A stretch of 64,000 nucleotides of DNA from Paenibacillus macerans (lineage in GTDB: Bacteria; Bacillota; Bacilli; Paenibacillales; Paenibacillaceae): the NCBI RefSeq assembly GCF_023715465.1, contig NZ_JAMBOE010000006.1:1-64000 (forward strand). Direction: 5' to 3'. Both the position numbers and the translations under genes were made by a program. The notes under the pieces were generated by a model, which did no database searches, was not told the DNA's origin, and was given only the letters and a program-made list of their open reading frames with translations. Below, piece by piece: positions 1 through 8,214 of the stretch (within the stretch, counting starts at the first letter, position 1; each line of letters begins with the position of its first letter).

Positions 1-23
1 GATTTTCGGGTACAATAGTCATC

Positions 24-76
24 AAGTAGGGTCCCTTCTTGGTGGTGTCGTAATCCCGAGAATACCCTACTTTTTT
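24..76 (+). terminator. Hairpin with T-run near window edge
   Basis: AGTAGGGT at 25-32 pairs with ACCCTACT at 64-71 and is followed by a run of T. It resembles an intrinsic terminator with a long loop, for a gene lying left of the window. Nothing else is recognisable in the first 230 bases. Confidence 0.4.
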
Positions 77-231
77 GTTGCCTGACTAGGCTCCAAATCT
101 TGGTACACAACTTATTTTACGCCATCACGTTATTTCCAGAAACGTCTACTAGTACCGCCGGAAGCAACAAACGCTTCCCCCGAATGATTCGGAAGAAGCG
201 TGTACTGTGCGGAAGCGGGATTAGTTTTTGT

Positions 232-741
232 CTACAGCCGTCTTTTCGGGGCGAGCATCACGCCGGCGCCGATGGCGATGAGCGCAATCGCCAGCACCGG
301 TTGGCCGAAGATCAGGCGGTTATACAGGTTGCCGAGTGAAAATACAGCAAAAAACAGCAGCGACAGCACGGTCAAAATGTTGATCGGAATGAGCAGATAT
401 TTGTTGCGGTCGCCGAACCAGTAGAACTCAAACAGGCCGACGGCCGGAGCCAAAATAAAGCCAGGCCACAGGTATTGCCAGCTGTCGAAGAGAGTGGCGA
501 GCTGGCAGACGAGGCCTGCCGTGAACAAAATGCCTCCGGGAATGAGCAGCCCCGTCGCTCTCCGGTTCGTCATCGAGAAATACATCCAGTGGAAAAACAG
601 TCCGACCGGAATGACGAACAAGGTCGGCCAGAATTGGCCGAAAATTGTGCCTGCGCTGATCGCTTCCTTGCGGAAAAAGAGCAAGCAAATGCCGACCAGA
701 ACAAGCGCCGGTCCGATTAGTGATTTTTTATTCAAATTCAT
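232..741 (-). CDS. Small multi-pass membrane protein (LiaF-TM/DUF5668-like)
   Basis: A 169-residue, very hydrophobic protein with about five or six predicted membrane segments and no catalytic motif. The N-terminal part has paired helices followed by a FWPTLFVIPVG-type stretch, reminiscent of the membrane domain found in LiaF/DUF5668 envelope-stress proteins. The start at 741 was chosen because AGGAGA lies just upstream; a longer reading frame continues to 1044 but has no such site and loses the membrane-protein character. It stands alone, divergent from the small gene at 925. The family placement is by resemblance only and the function is unknown. Confidence 0.7.
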   Translation of the reverse strand: MNLNKKSLIGPALVLVGICLLFFRKEAISAGTIFGQFWPTLFVIPVGLFFHWMYFSMTNRRATGLLIPGGILFTAGLVCQLATLFDSWQYLWPGFILAPAVGLFEFYWFGDRNKYLLIPINILTVLSLLFFAVFSLGNLYNRLIFGQPVLAIALIAIGAGVMLAPKRRL

Positions 742-924
742 ACCAAGGTCTCCTTTGCCTATGTATTCATTATCTACAGCATACAATAAAATCACCGCCC
801 GAATCTTCGGACTCTGGGGAAGTTGCGAACTGGACTTAGGTCCAGTCAGAGGTATAAAAACGCCGGGCAGATGGCACGCTAACGCTAGAAACGGAGTAAT
901 TCGGGTGAATAGGAGGCTACACAC

Positions 925-1107
925 ATGGCAAACGAGAAAAATCGCGGCCGGCAAGCCGGCAACGGCAGCAGCAACGGGCAAAATGATACGACCGGGGACG
1001 GCGGGGAACGCCGCAACGGACGCCTTGCCCAAATCAAAAACCACAGCACGACGGGCGTGGGACCGCTGGATGAGTATGTCAGCGGAAATGATAAGTACGA
1101 GGAATAA
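925..1107 (+). CDS. Small hydrophilic protein of unknown function (60 aa)
   Basis: A 60-residue protein rich in Gly, Asn, Asp and Arg, with no hydrophobic segment and probably disordered. An AGGAGG site sits eight bases before the ATG, and a strong terminator follows at 1144-1177, so it is an independently expressed small gene. I do not recognise the family. Low-complexity proteins of this sort occur in spore-formers, but nothing in the sequence proves a spore role. Confidence 0.65.
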   Translation: MANEKNRGRQAGNGSSNGQNDTTGDGGERRNGRLAQIKNHSTTGVGPLDEYVSGNDKYEE

Positions 1108-1143
1108 AGCAAGGGGGGGCGGTGGTCCTCCAAAGTTTGCAAG

Positions 1144-1177
1144 AAAGCCGCTGCACAGCGTACTGTGGGCGGCTTTT
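1144..1177 (+). terminator. Intrinsic terminator of the 60-aa gene
   Basis: Nested stem: AAGCCGC pairs with GCGGCTT and CACAG pairs with CTGTG around a CGTA loop, followed by TTTTT. Confidence 0.85.
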
Positions 1178-1207
1178 TAAATAGCCCTCCTAGCGTGGGA
1201 CTGCCGA

Positions 1208-1406
1208 AATAGCGGCAAAAAAGGGCGCTATTTCCGCCGTTGTAGGAAATTTGAGCCCAATAGAGTCGTTTTTGGGCGTTATTTTGGGACGAAGGCTGCA
1301 AAAAGGCGTTCTCCTTGGGAAAGGCGAAAGGATAACGCCATAAAAGTTCGTTATTTTCCGGGCGAGAGGCTTACTCGGTGAAATAGCGGTAAAAATTACC
1401 GCTATG
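1208..1406. repeat. Family B four-hairpin intergenic repeat, copy 1
   Basis: A 199-bp element with four 25-nt interrupted inverted repeats starting at 1208, 1259, 1331 and 1382 (steps of 51, 72 and 51). The model unit is AATAGCGG, nine bases, CCGCTATT. The unit at 1382 is nearly perfect (ATAGCGGTAA against TTACCGCTAT around AAA). It lies between the convergent ends of the 60-aa and 42-aa genes and accounts for this 320-base gap. Matching copies are at 18715 and 29554. Confidence 0.85.
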
Positions 1407-1428
1407 ATCCGGTTGACACCATAGACTC

Positions 1429-1557
1429 TTACTTCTGCGTGCCGTGCTGTTTCGTCGACAGTTGGCCGGCGGGGTTGCCTTTGCCGCGTTTCTTGTTTTT
1501 CTCCTGTTTTTCCTGCTGATCATGCACCTTTTCCACGAACTCGTGCAGATTTTCCAT
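1429..1557 (-). CDS. Very small Lys-rich protein (DUF4023-like, 42 aa)
   Basis: A 42-residue, highly charged protein starting MENLHEFVEKVH and ending near TKQHGTQK. AAAGGAGA stands twelve bases before the ATG. The pattern of an amphipathic N-terminal helix (EFVEK), a Lys/Asn-rich middle and a Gly-Lys-Gly-Asn-Pro segment ending in Lys-Gln-His resembles the tiny DUF4023 proteins of Bacillus and Paenibacillus as I remember them. Function unknown. It is short enough to be missed by most gene callers. A hydrophobic reading frame on the opposite strand here lacks a ribosome site and is taken as a shadow. Confidence 0.6.
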   Translation of the reverse strand: MENLHEFVEKVHDQQEKQEKNKKRGKGNPAGQLSTKQHGTQK

Positions 1558-1638
1558 AACCTCGTGTGTCTCCTTTGCAAAAGATATATGTTTCCTGCGT
1601 TACTATGCCCCGTTTGGGCGCCTTTCATCACCTTGGGG

Positions 1639-1699
1639 TTGACAGTCCGGAAAATGAGACGATATAATTCAAATTAATTGATAATGAATATCATTATCA
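1639..1699 (+). promoter_or_regulatory. Sigma-A promoter with Fur box for the siderophore operon
   Basis: TTGACA at 1639-1644, an 18-bp spacer and TATAAT at 1663-1668. Directly downstream, over the expected transcription start, is an inverted repeat with arms TGATAATGA (1679-1687) and TCATTATCA (1691-1699), an almost ideal Fur box. Iron-loaded Fur bound here would block transcription of the following four genes. Confidence 0.9.
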
Positions 1700-1779
1700 A
1701 CATGAAAACATCTGTCCTGCCGGCAGCGGGCAAACTTGAACTTTCCTCCCGGCCAGAGGAAGGGGAGCAAGGACGAAAT

Positions 1780-2739
1780 ATGAAAACAAGATATTTAGCA
1801 ACTATGTTGATTGTCTTATCCTTGGTCTCCTTGTTTATTGGAGTCAAGGGTGTCTCTTTGCCGGGTCTGCTTCGGCTGGACGCCGACCAGTGGGAGATCT
1901 TCCGCATCAGCCGGATTCCCCGGCTGATCAGCATCATCATCGCCGGGGTCAGCATGAGCATCACCGGGCTGATCATGCAGCAGCTGACCCGCAACAAATT
2001 CGTGTCCCCGACGACGGCGGGCACGATGGATTCCGCCAGCTTCGGAATCATGATCTCGCTGCTGCTGTTTTCGGCGGCGGGGCCGCTGGCGAAAATCGCC
2101 GTGGCCTTCGTGTGCGCCTTGGCCGGCACTTATATTTTCATGCAAATACTGGATCGCGTGAAATATAAGGATACGATTTTTATTCCACTGGTCGGCTTGA
2201 TGTTTGGCGGAATCGTCAGCTCGGCAACGACATTTTTTGCCTATAAATACAATTTGATTCAAAGCATGTCCGCCTGGCTGCATGGCGATTTCTCAATGAT
2301 CATGCAGGGGCGTTACGAGCTGCTGTACATCAGCGTTCCGCTGGTCGTGGCGGCTTATGCCTATGCTAATAAATTTACGGTCGCAGGGATGGGTGAGGAG
2401 TTTTCCGTGAATCTGGGGCTGAATTACAAGCGGGTCGTCAATCTCGGCCTGATGCTGGTGGCGCTGGTGACTTCGGTCGTCGTGCTGACGGTAGGGTCGA
2501 TCCCTTTTCTCGGGCTGATTATTCCGAACCTCGTCACGATGTACCGCGGCGATAACCTGAAAAACAATCTGTCCCACACGGCGCTGCTGGGGGCGGTCTT
2601 TGTGCTGGCCTGCGACATTTTGGGAAGGATCATCATTTATCCGTACGAGGTTTCGATCGGTCTGACCGTCGGGGTGATCGGGAGCGGCATCTTCCTGTAT
2701 CTGCTGATGAGGAGAAACGCCTATGAGCCTAAGTCATAA
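1780..2739 (+). CDS. yclN: Iron-siderophore ABC transporter permease 1 (YclN type)
   Basis: A FecCD/BtuC-family permease of 319 residues with about nine membrane helices. It forms half of the membrane channel of a ferric-siderophore importer. The order permease, permease, ATPase, binding lipoprotein and the lengths match B. subtilis yclNOPQ (petrobactin uptake) and the related FatDC/CeuBC systems. The start at 1780 removes a 34-residue extension that would begin inside the Fur box and adds no membrane segment; an AAGGACG-like site precedes it. The next gene overlaps by 17 bases. The substrate is inferred from gene order and the binding protein, not proven. Confidence 0.88.
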   Translation: MKTRYLATMLIVLSLVSLFIGVKGVSLPGLLRLDADQWEIFRISRIPRLISIIIAGVSMSITGLIMQQLTRNKFVSPTTAGTMDSASFGIMISLLLFSAAGPLAKIAVAFVCALAGTYIFMQILDRVKYKDTIFIPLVGLMFGGIVSSATTFFAYKYNLIQSMSAWLHGDFSMIMQGRYELLYISVPLVVAAYAYANKFTVAGMGEEFSVNLGLNYKRVVNLGLMLVALVTSVVVLTVGSIPFLGLIIPNLVTMYRGDNLKNNLSHTALLGAVFVLACDILGRIIIYPYEVSIGLTVGVIGSGIFLYLLMRRNAYEPKS

Positions 2740-3676
2740 AACGAAACTAGCGATTCTCGTCGGAATCGGCATCCTGCTCGTGGTCGTGTTTATGACGATC
2801 GACGCGGGCGGACACTGGGACTACATACTGCCGAGGCGCGGCAAAAAGCTGCTGGCGATCCTCCTTACCGGAACGGCGGTCGCTTTCTCCACCGTGGTGT
2901 TTCAAACGATTACGAACAACCGGATCCTGACGCCGAGCATTATCGGGCTGGATTCGCTTTATATGCTGGTGCAGACGTTCATCGTCTTTCTGTTTGGCGG
3001 AACGGCTTTGACACTGATGAGCAAAAACCTCCGCTTTCTGCTGGCGGTCGGGTTCATGGTGCTGTTCGCGGGGCTGCTGTATCGCCTGCTGTTCCGCAAG
3101 GAAGGGCGCAACATCTACCATTTGCTGCTGATCGGGCTGGTGTTCGGGACGTTTTTCTCCAGCCTGTCGTCGTTTTTGCAAAAACTGATCGATCCGAACG
3201 AATTTCTCGTCATCCAGGATAAAATGTTCGCCAGCTTCAACAACGTGGATACGGATCTGCTCTTGATCTCGCTGGCTGGCGTGCTGCTGATGGGGTGGTA
3301 TTTCGCCCGTTTTGCCAAGTATCTCGATGTGCTTGCTTTGGGCCGCGATCACGCGGTGAATCTCGGGATCAGCTACGAATTCGTCGTGAAAAGAATGCTG
3401 ATCGTCGTGGCGGTCCTGATTTCGATCTCCACGGCATTGGTCGGGCCGATCACGTTCCTGGGCCTGCTGGTCGCCAACGTCGCCTATCAGTTTCTGAACA
3501 CCTACCGCCATCACACGTTGATTCTCGGCGCTTCCCTGATCAGCTTCATCGCCCTGATCGGCGGGCAACTGCTCGTAGAACGAGTGTTCACGTTCTCCAC
3601 CTCGCTAAGCGTCATCATCAACTTTATCGGCGGCGTCTACTTCATTTATCTGATGCTAAAGGAGAATAAGTCGTGA
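2723..3676 (+). CDS. yclO: Iron-siderophore ABC transporter permease 2 (YclO type)
   Basis: The second FecCD-family permease, 317 residues, all helical and hydrophobic, with the family's NLG segment before the loop that contacts the ATPase (AVNLGISYE). It pairs with the upstream permease to form the channel. GAGGAG lies inside the end of the upstream gene, so the two are probably translationally coupled. It overlaps the ATPase gene by four bases (GTGA). Iron repression through the shared Fur box upstream of the operon is expected. Confidence 0.88.
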   Translation: MSLSHKTKLAILVGIGILLVVVFMTIDAGGHWDYILPRRGKKLLAILLTGTAVAFSTVVFQTITNNRILTPSIIGLDSLYMLVQTFIVFLFGGTALTLMSKNLRFLLAVGFMVLFAGLLYRLLFRKEGRNIYHLLLIGLVFGTFFSSLSSFLQKLIDPNEFLVIQDKMFASFNNVDTDLLLISLAGVLLMGWYFARFAKYLDVLALGRDHAVNLGISYEFVVKRMLIVVAVLISISTALVGPITFLGLLVANVAYQFLNTYRHHTLILGASLISFIALIGGQLLVERVFTFSTSLSVIINFIGGVYFIYLMLKENKS

Positions 3677-4434
3677 TTAAGGTCAGGGGAGTATCCAAAC
3701 GATACGGCGGCAAAAAAGTGATCGACAGCGTTTCGCTCGACATCGCGGAAGGGAAAATCACGTCTTTCATCGGCCCAAACGGCGCCGGCAAAAGCACGCT
3801 GATATCGATGATCAGCCGTTTGATCGTCAAGGACGAAGGCGAAATTATGATCGGCGGCAAGGAGGTCGGGGACTGGAACAGCAGGGAGCTGGCGAAAAAA
3901 ATCTCGATTTTAAAGCAGTCCAATCATATCAACCTTCGGCTTACGGTCCGAGATCTGGTTGCATTCGGGCGGTTTCCTTATTCGCAAGGGAAGCTGACGA
4001 AGGAGGACCAACGGTATGTGGATGAAGCGATTCAGTATATGGACCTGGCGCCGATGCAGCACAAATATATAGATGAACTCAGCGGCGGACAAAAGCAGCG
4101 GGCTTTTATCGCCATGGTCATCGCCCAGAACACGGAATACGTGCTGCTCGATGAGCCCTTGAACAACCTGGATATGAAGCATTCGGTGCAGATCATGAAA
4201 GTGCTGCGCCGGCTTACGGATGAACTCGGCAAAACGGTCGTTCTGGTGATCCACGACATCAACTTCGCCTCCTGCTACTCCGATTACATCGTGGCTTTGA
4301 AGAACGGGACCGTGGTTAGGGAAGGGACGAAAGATGAGATCATCGATCCCGCGGTATTGCGGGAAGTGTACGACATGGATATTCCGATCGAAAACATTGG
4401 CGGGCACCGGATTTGCATGTATTTTGCAGGATAG
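3673..4434 (+). CDS. yclP: Iron-siderophore ABC transporter ATPase (YclP type)
   Basis: A 253-residue ATP-binding subunit. Visible motifs are Walker A GPNGAGKST near residue 34, signature LSGGQKQRAFIA, Walker B VLLDEPLNNLD and the switch histidine in VIHDINFA. It uses GTG as start, overlapping the upstream stop, with GGAG a few bases before. It powers ferric-siderophore import at the inner face of the membrane. The length matches YclP/FepC-like ATPases. Confidence 0.92.
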   Translation: MIKVRGVSKRYGGKKVIDSVSLDIAEGKITSFIGPNGAGKSTLISMISRLIVKDEGEIMIGGKEVGDWNSRELAKKISILKQSNHINLRLTVRDLVAFGRFPYSQGKLTKEDQRYVDEAIQYMDLAPMQHKYIDELSGGQKQRAFIAMVIAQNTEYVLLDEPLNNLDMKHSVQIMKVLRRLTDELGKTVVLVIHDINFASCYSDYIVALKNGTVVREGTKDEIIDPAVLREVYDMDIPIENIGGHRICMYFAG

Positions 4435-4473
4435 CGGCTTTTTCTTTTGACAATTAAAGAGGGGGATCTAACA

Positions 4474-5499
4474 ATGAATCGAAAAATATCAATGCTGCTG
4501 ATGACGGTGTTTTTGGTGGTATTATTGGCCGCATGCGGCTCGAATCAAGGCGGAAGCGCGGCGGGGAACGGGGGCAATGGCGCCGCCGGGAAGGCCGGCG
4601 AGACTAGCACGAATACGGCCGAACCGGCGGCCGCGGCTTCGGCGGAGATGGAGGAACTGACGATCAAACACCAGCTGGGGGAAGCGAAAGTCAAGAAAAA
4701 CCCGGGCAATGTCGTCGTATTTGACTACGGCGTGCTGGAAACGCTGGATAAGCTGGGCGTAGAGGTAGCGGCGGTGCCGCAGGGGAACTTGCCGGCGCAT
4801 TTGAAAAAATACGAAGACGCCAAATACACGAACGCCGGCACGCTGTTCGAGCCGGATTTTGAGAAGCTGAATGCGCTTGAGCCTGGGGTGATCTTCATTT
4901 CTGGCCGGTCTTCCGAAGCGTACGAGGAGCTGAACAAAATCGCGCCGACGATCTTTATGGGCGTCGATACGAAAAATTACCTCGACTCGTTTACGGAGAA
5001 CGTGAAAACGCTGGGGCAAATCTTCGGCAAAGAAGCCGAAGCCGAGCAGGAACTGGCGGCGATCAGCGATTCGATTCAAGCGGTGAAGGAAACCGCAGCG
5101 GCCAGCGGCCAAAAGGGGTTGGTCATCCTGACGACCGGCGGCAAGGTGAGCGCTTATGGTCCGGGCTCGCGGTTTGGCTTGATTCATGATGTGTTCGGCG
5201 TGCCTGCCGTGGATGACACGATCGAGGCTTCGACACACGGTCAAAGCATCTCCTTCGAATATGTCGCCGAGAAAAATCCGGATTATCTGTTCGTCGTAGA
5301 CCGCGACGCCGTTGTCACCGAGGAGGGCAAGCAGGCCGAGCCGGCCGCCAAGCTGGTCGAAAATGATCTGGTGAAGAAAACGAACGCCTATAAAAACGGC
5401 AAAATCATTTATCTGGATGCGAGCTACTGGTATCTCTCCGGCGGCGGTCTGCTGTCCATGCCGGAAATGCTGAAAGAGGTCCATGAAGGGATAAAATAA
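4474..5499 (+). CDS. yclQ: Siderophore-binding lipoprotein (YclQ/FatB/CeuE type)
   Basis: A 341-residue substrate-binding protein anchored by lipidation. The signal peptide ends in LLAAC with Cys21, followed by a Gly/Ala/Asn linker of about 40 residues. The mature part has the class III binding-protein fold and the FDYGVLETLDKLG and HGQSIS segments typical of the YclQ/FatB/CeuE group, which binds catecholate siderophores such as petrobactin. The start at 4474 has GAGGGGG upstream; a slightly longer frame lacks a site. It is the last gene of the operon, with a strong terminator just after. Confidence 0.88.
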   Translation: MNRKISMLLMTVFLVVLLAACGSNQGGSAAGNGGNGAAGKAGETSTNTAEPAAAASAEMEELTIKHQLGEAKVKKNPGNVVVFDYGVLETLDKLGVEVAAVPQGNLPAHLKKYEDAKYTNAGTLFEPDFEKLNALEPGVIFISGRSSEAYEELNKIAPTIFMGVDTKNYLDSFTENVKTLGQIFGKEAEAEQELAAISDSIQAVKETAAASGQKGLVILTTGGKVSAYGPGSRFGLIHDVFGVPAVDDTIEASTHGQSISFEYVAEKNPDYLFVVDRDAVVTEEGKQAEPAAKLVENDLVKKTNAYKNGKIIYLDASYWYLSGGGLLSMPEMLKEVHEGIK

Positions 5500-5503
5500 A
5501 GCG

Positions 5504-5542
5504 AAAAGAGCAGGATCCCGTGGGGAGTCCTGCTCTTTTTTT
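5504..5542. terminator. Terminator between yclQ and the serine hydrolase gene
   Basis: A 12-bp perfect stem (AAAAGAGCAGGA against TCCTGCTCTTTT) followed by further T. The A/T-flanked stem can work in both directions and would serve the two convergent genes. Confidence 0.9.
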
Positions 5543-5544
5543 GC

Positions 5545-6651
5545 TTAACCGGTGCCGCCAAGCGTTAGGATGACCTGCTGCTTAAAATGATCGTCAGTTA
5601 AGTATTTTTGCAAAAACAAGTCCAGCTTCTTCTCCAGCCAGATGATTTCCAAGCCCTGAGGTTCGTGAATGAAGAGGGCCAGTTGGATTTGGTTGCCTTG
5701 TTTGTCTTCGCAGTAGAGGGTCTGATTCAGAATGCTCAAGCTTGAGCCGCCCTTGGATCCGATGGTTATGTATTTGGATTCCGGTTTTGGCTTACGCTCC
5801 ATAATCTCCTTGACGATGCGGGTTGCTTCCGGCGAAAGCGATTCGCCTTTTTGGATGTTTTGCAGCAGGACGGCATATTCTTTGACCGTGGCGCCCGGCA
5901 GTCTGGAGGACCAGATTCGCTGCACCGGTATAGGATTGCTGCGGTCGTGCAGCGACGAAACCGCCTCTGGATTTTGCCGGATCCAATCGAAAATCAGCTG
6001 CGCTTTGGCGGCGTATTCCCTGTCCGTCAACCCTTTCATCGCTTGCTCCGCCTGCCCGCGCGACATATGCTCATATTTGGTCATATACCCGTACATCAGC
6101 ATGGCCGCCGATACCGGAAAAATCGGATCGTGCCGGGACAGGCCGAGTTTTTGGATGCGGGCGTTGATGTTGTCCAGGCCAAGCCTCTCCATCAAATACT
6201 CTGTATTGGCATTGGAGCTGTAATGAATCATGCCTTTGGCGGCTTCCAGCAAGGTAACCGTGCCGTCCGCGGTTACGGCAGGGTCCAGCGCGTCCAGCCA
6301 GCTTGGATGCGCTCCTCCGTCCGTTCCCGGAATGTAAAAACGGCGGAGCGAGTCGAGAGGCACGGCTTCGTTCACATCGATACGCGCTTCCGCTGCCTGT
6401 TCGGCCAACTCTATGGCCACTGCGATTTTGAGTACGCTGGCCAGCGGCCGCTTGACATCGGACTGAAAATCGATCACCACTCGATCATTTTCCATGACAT
6501 ACATTGAGGCGAGCTCCGGATGAGCCTCCAGAAACTGCAGCACATCCGTTTCCGTTTTGCGCTCATCCTTCCGCTTGGCGTAGAATACCATCAGCCCAAA
6601 GGACACGGCCATCAAAACAAGCACCGCGACTACGATCATAAGTATTATCAA
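5545..6651 (-). CDS. Membrane-anchored class A beta-lactamase-like serine hydrolase
   Basis: A 368-residue protein with one N-terminal membrane segment (about residues 1-24) and an extracellular domain of the beta-lactamase/transpeptidase fold. Active-site motifs are visible: SVLK at 72-75 (SxxK), a YSSNAN loop near 144-149 (SxN) and SKGG at about 299-302 in place of KTG. The start is TTG, six bases after a perfect AAGGAGG. Proteins like this may be D,D-peptidases, esterases or beta-lactamases; the sequence alone does not decide, and beta-lactam resistance should not be assumed. It stands alone. Confidence 0.75.
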   Translation of the reverse strand: MIILMIVVAVLVLMAVSFGLMVFYAKRKDERKTETDVLQFLEAHPELASMYVMENDRVVIDFQSDVKRPLASVLKIAVAIELAEQAAEARIDVNEAVPLDSLRRFYIPGTDGGAHPSWLDALDPAVTADGTVTLLEAAKGMIHYSSNANTEYLMERLGLDNINARIQKLGLSRHDPIFPVSAAMLMYGYMTKYEHMSRGQAEQAMKGLTDREYAAKAQLIFDWIRQNPEAVSSLHDRSNPIPVQRIWSSRLPGATVKEYAVLLQNIQKGESLSPEATRIVKEIMERKPKPESKYITIGSKGGSSLSILNQTLYCEDKQGNQIQLALFIHEPQGLEIIWLEKKLDLFLQKYLTDDHFKQQVILTLGGTG

Positions 6652-6761
6652 TGGGAACCTCCTTATCGGCGATAAAAATTTCTTATTCTTTTTACGATTG
6701 CGATATCACGAAGGTTCCATAAACTATGCTCGGCAATGCTCGTATGGACCGGGGCAGACTG

Positions 6762-6944
6762 TAACGGACTGTAATGACCTTATTTGTTCATTTCCCGGGT
6801 ATTTCCCGCGCTAACGGACTCGGAAGACGTTATTTGGCTTTAATTGAGGCCATTTATGCTGATTTGATGGAAATAAGGTCACCTCAGTCCGTTACAATTT
6901 CTCCGCTTCCATTTTGGAGCAAATAGCGCCTCTGGAGTCCGTTA
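6762..6944. repeat. Family A four-unit intergenic repeat, copy 1
   Basis: A 183-bp element. Two forward units start TAACGGAC at 6762 and 6812, and two reverse units end GTCCGTTA at 6894 and 6944, so outer units are 50 bp apart on both sides. Each unit reads TAACGGAC, six variable bases, then a GAC-n-TTATTT-like end. A doubled ATTTCCC motif lies between units 1 and 2. The element sits between the AKR terminator and the 5' side of the serine hydrolase gene and is the only structure seen in this 434-base gap. Confidence 0.88.
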
Positions 6945-7040
6945 GCACTAGCAGCATTGCCTTCATAGCACCGCCGCTTACGCTATTGCAGTCTGTCTTT
7001 AATCCACGCTTCCGGCGTCCCGAATCGGCCTCCCTGCGGC

Positions 7041-7072
7041 AAAATAAAAAGGCCGCCCTTGCAGGCAGCCTT
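7041..7072 (-). terminator. Terminator of the aldo/keto reductase gene
   Basis: On the minus strand, AAGGC-t-GCC pairs with GGC-g-GCCTT around a short loop and is followed by TTTTATTTT. Confidence 0.8.
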
Positions 7073-7086
7073 GACCTTAACGCGAA

Positions 7087-7911
7087 TTAACGCACGTGCA
7101 TTTCGTTCGGGTTCGAGCCTTTGCGGCGGTTGATGTTGAGCTTGCTGATCTGCTCCATCTCGCTGTCCGCCAGCTTGAAATCGAACACGTTGAAGTTCTC
7201 TTCGATCCGCGCAGGGGTGACCGATTTCGGGATGACGATGGTGTTGTTTTGCAGGTGCCAACGCAGTACAACTTGAGCCGGGGACTTCCCGTGCGCTTCG
7301 CCGATGCTTTTGACAACCGGGTCTTTCAGCACTTCACCGCCTTGCTCCAGCGGGCTCCATGCTTCCACGAAAATATCATGTTTCGCGCAAAACGCCTTCA
7401 GCTCGTTTTGGGTCAAATGCGGGTGGCACTCCACCTGGTTGAGCACTGGCTTGATTTCCGTTTCGTTCAGCAGGCGCTCCAGATGCTCGATTTCGAAGTT
7501 GCAGACGCCGATCGCTTTGGTGCGTCCGTCGCGGTACAGTTTTTCCAGCGCTTTGTAGGTGTCCACATACTGATCGAATTTAGGCGTCGGCCAGTGGATC
7601 AGATAGAGGTCGATGTAATCAAGGCCAAGCCGCTCCAGGCTTTCGTCGAAAGCACGCAGCGTATTATCGTAGCCCTGGTCGGCGTTCCACACCTTGGTCG
7701 TAATAAACAGATTTTCGCGGGGAACGGACGATTGTTTGAGCGCTTTGCCAACTCCAACCTCGTTGCGGTAAATCATCGCTGTATCGATCGAAGTGTATCC
7801 GACTTCCAGCGCTTTGGCTACCGCCGCGGTAGCTTCCTCATCTTTGACCTGCCATACGCCAAACCCGAGTTGCGGCATCTTTACGCCGTTGTTCAAAGTG
7901 ACAAAATCCAT
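7087..7911 (-). CDS. Aldo/keto reductase (AKR5, YvgN/YtbE-like)
   Basis: A 274-residue NADPH-dependent oxidoreductase of the TIM-barrel AKR superfamily. The catalytic tetrad is readable: Asp and Tyr in DTAMIYRNE, Lys in TTKVW and His in LIHWP. The C-terminal cofactor-binding stretch IPKSVTPARIEEN is intact. Close B. subtilis relatives reduce glyoxal, methylglyoxal and other carbonyls, so a detoxifying role is likely. GAAAGGAAGG precedes the ATG. It is monocistronic with its own terminator. The physiological substrate cannot be read from sequence. Confidence 0.9.
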   Translation of the reverse strand: MDFVTLNNGVKMPQLGFGVWQVKDEEATAAVAKALEVGYTSIDTAMIYRNEVGVGKALKQSSVPRENLFITTKVWNADQGYDNTLRAFDESLERLGLDYIDLYLIHWPTPKFDQYVDTYKALEKLYRDGRTKAIGVCNFEIEHLERLLNETEIKPVLNQVECHPHLTQNELKAFCAKHDIFVEAWSPLEQGGEVLKDPVVKSIGEAHGKSPAQVVLRWHLQNNTIVIPKSVTPARIEENFNVFDFKLADSEMEQISKLNINRRKGSNPNEMHVR

Positions 7912-8058
7912 ATGTAAATCCTTCCTTTCTCGCTTTGGTATTATTGCTATTAAAGTGTTTCCGTTATCGCTCTGGCCGATGGCATCGGCTTAATTTCCAG
8001 TAAAAGTATATCACGATTAAAATTTGTTTAGCAAATAAGGATAATCAGCTTCTACTCC

Positions 8059-8075
8059 TTATCCATTATGGATAA
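8059..8075. promoter_or_regulatory. Perfect 17-bp palindrome, candidate operator
   Basis: TTATCCAT, one base, ATGGATAA: a perfect 8-1-8 dyad in the 300-base divergent gap between the aldo/keto reductase and the ABC transporter genes. No known regulator consensus is recognised, and it lacks the T-run of a terminator. Nothing else clear is seen in this gap. Confidence 0.45.
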
Positions 8076-8214
8076 TTTGGCGTAAAGCTTAGAGATCCAT
8101 ACCGGCATCTGTGTGCGATATGACCCGACTCGCCAAGGAAGAGTATGGTAGAATATTGGAAAATAGGATTGCATAAGGGAAGACGTAATTTTGGATGCGG
8201 AAAGGGTGGAGAAA

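Noticed and set aside
100..424. Small plus-strand frames at the left edge
   Set aside because: They have no ribosome site and overlap the membrane-protein gene antisense; composition is not protein-like.
1444..1677. Hydrophobic 77-codon frame on the plus strand
   Set aside because: It has no ribosome site and is antisense to the 42-aa gene, which has a strong one; the apparent membrane character comes from reading Lys/Glu codons in reverse.
8059..8075. Palindrome considered as a Fur or PerR box
   Set aside because: TTATCCAT/ATGGATAA lacks the GATAAT and TTATAAT cores of both.
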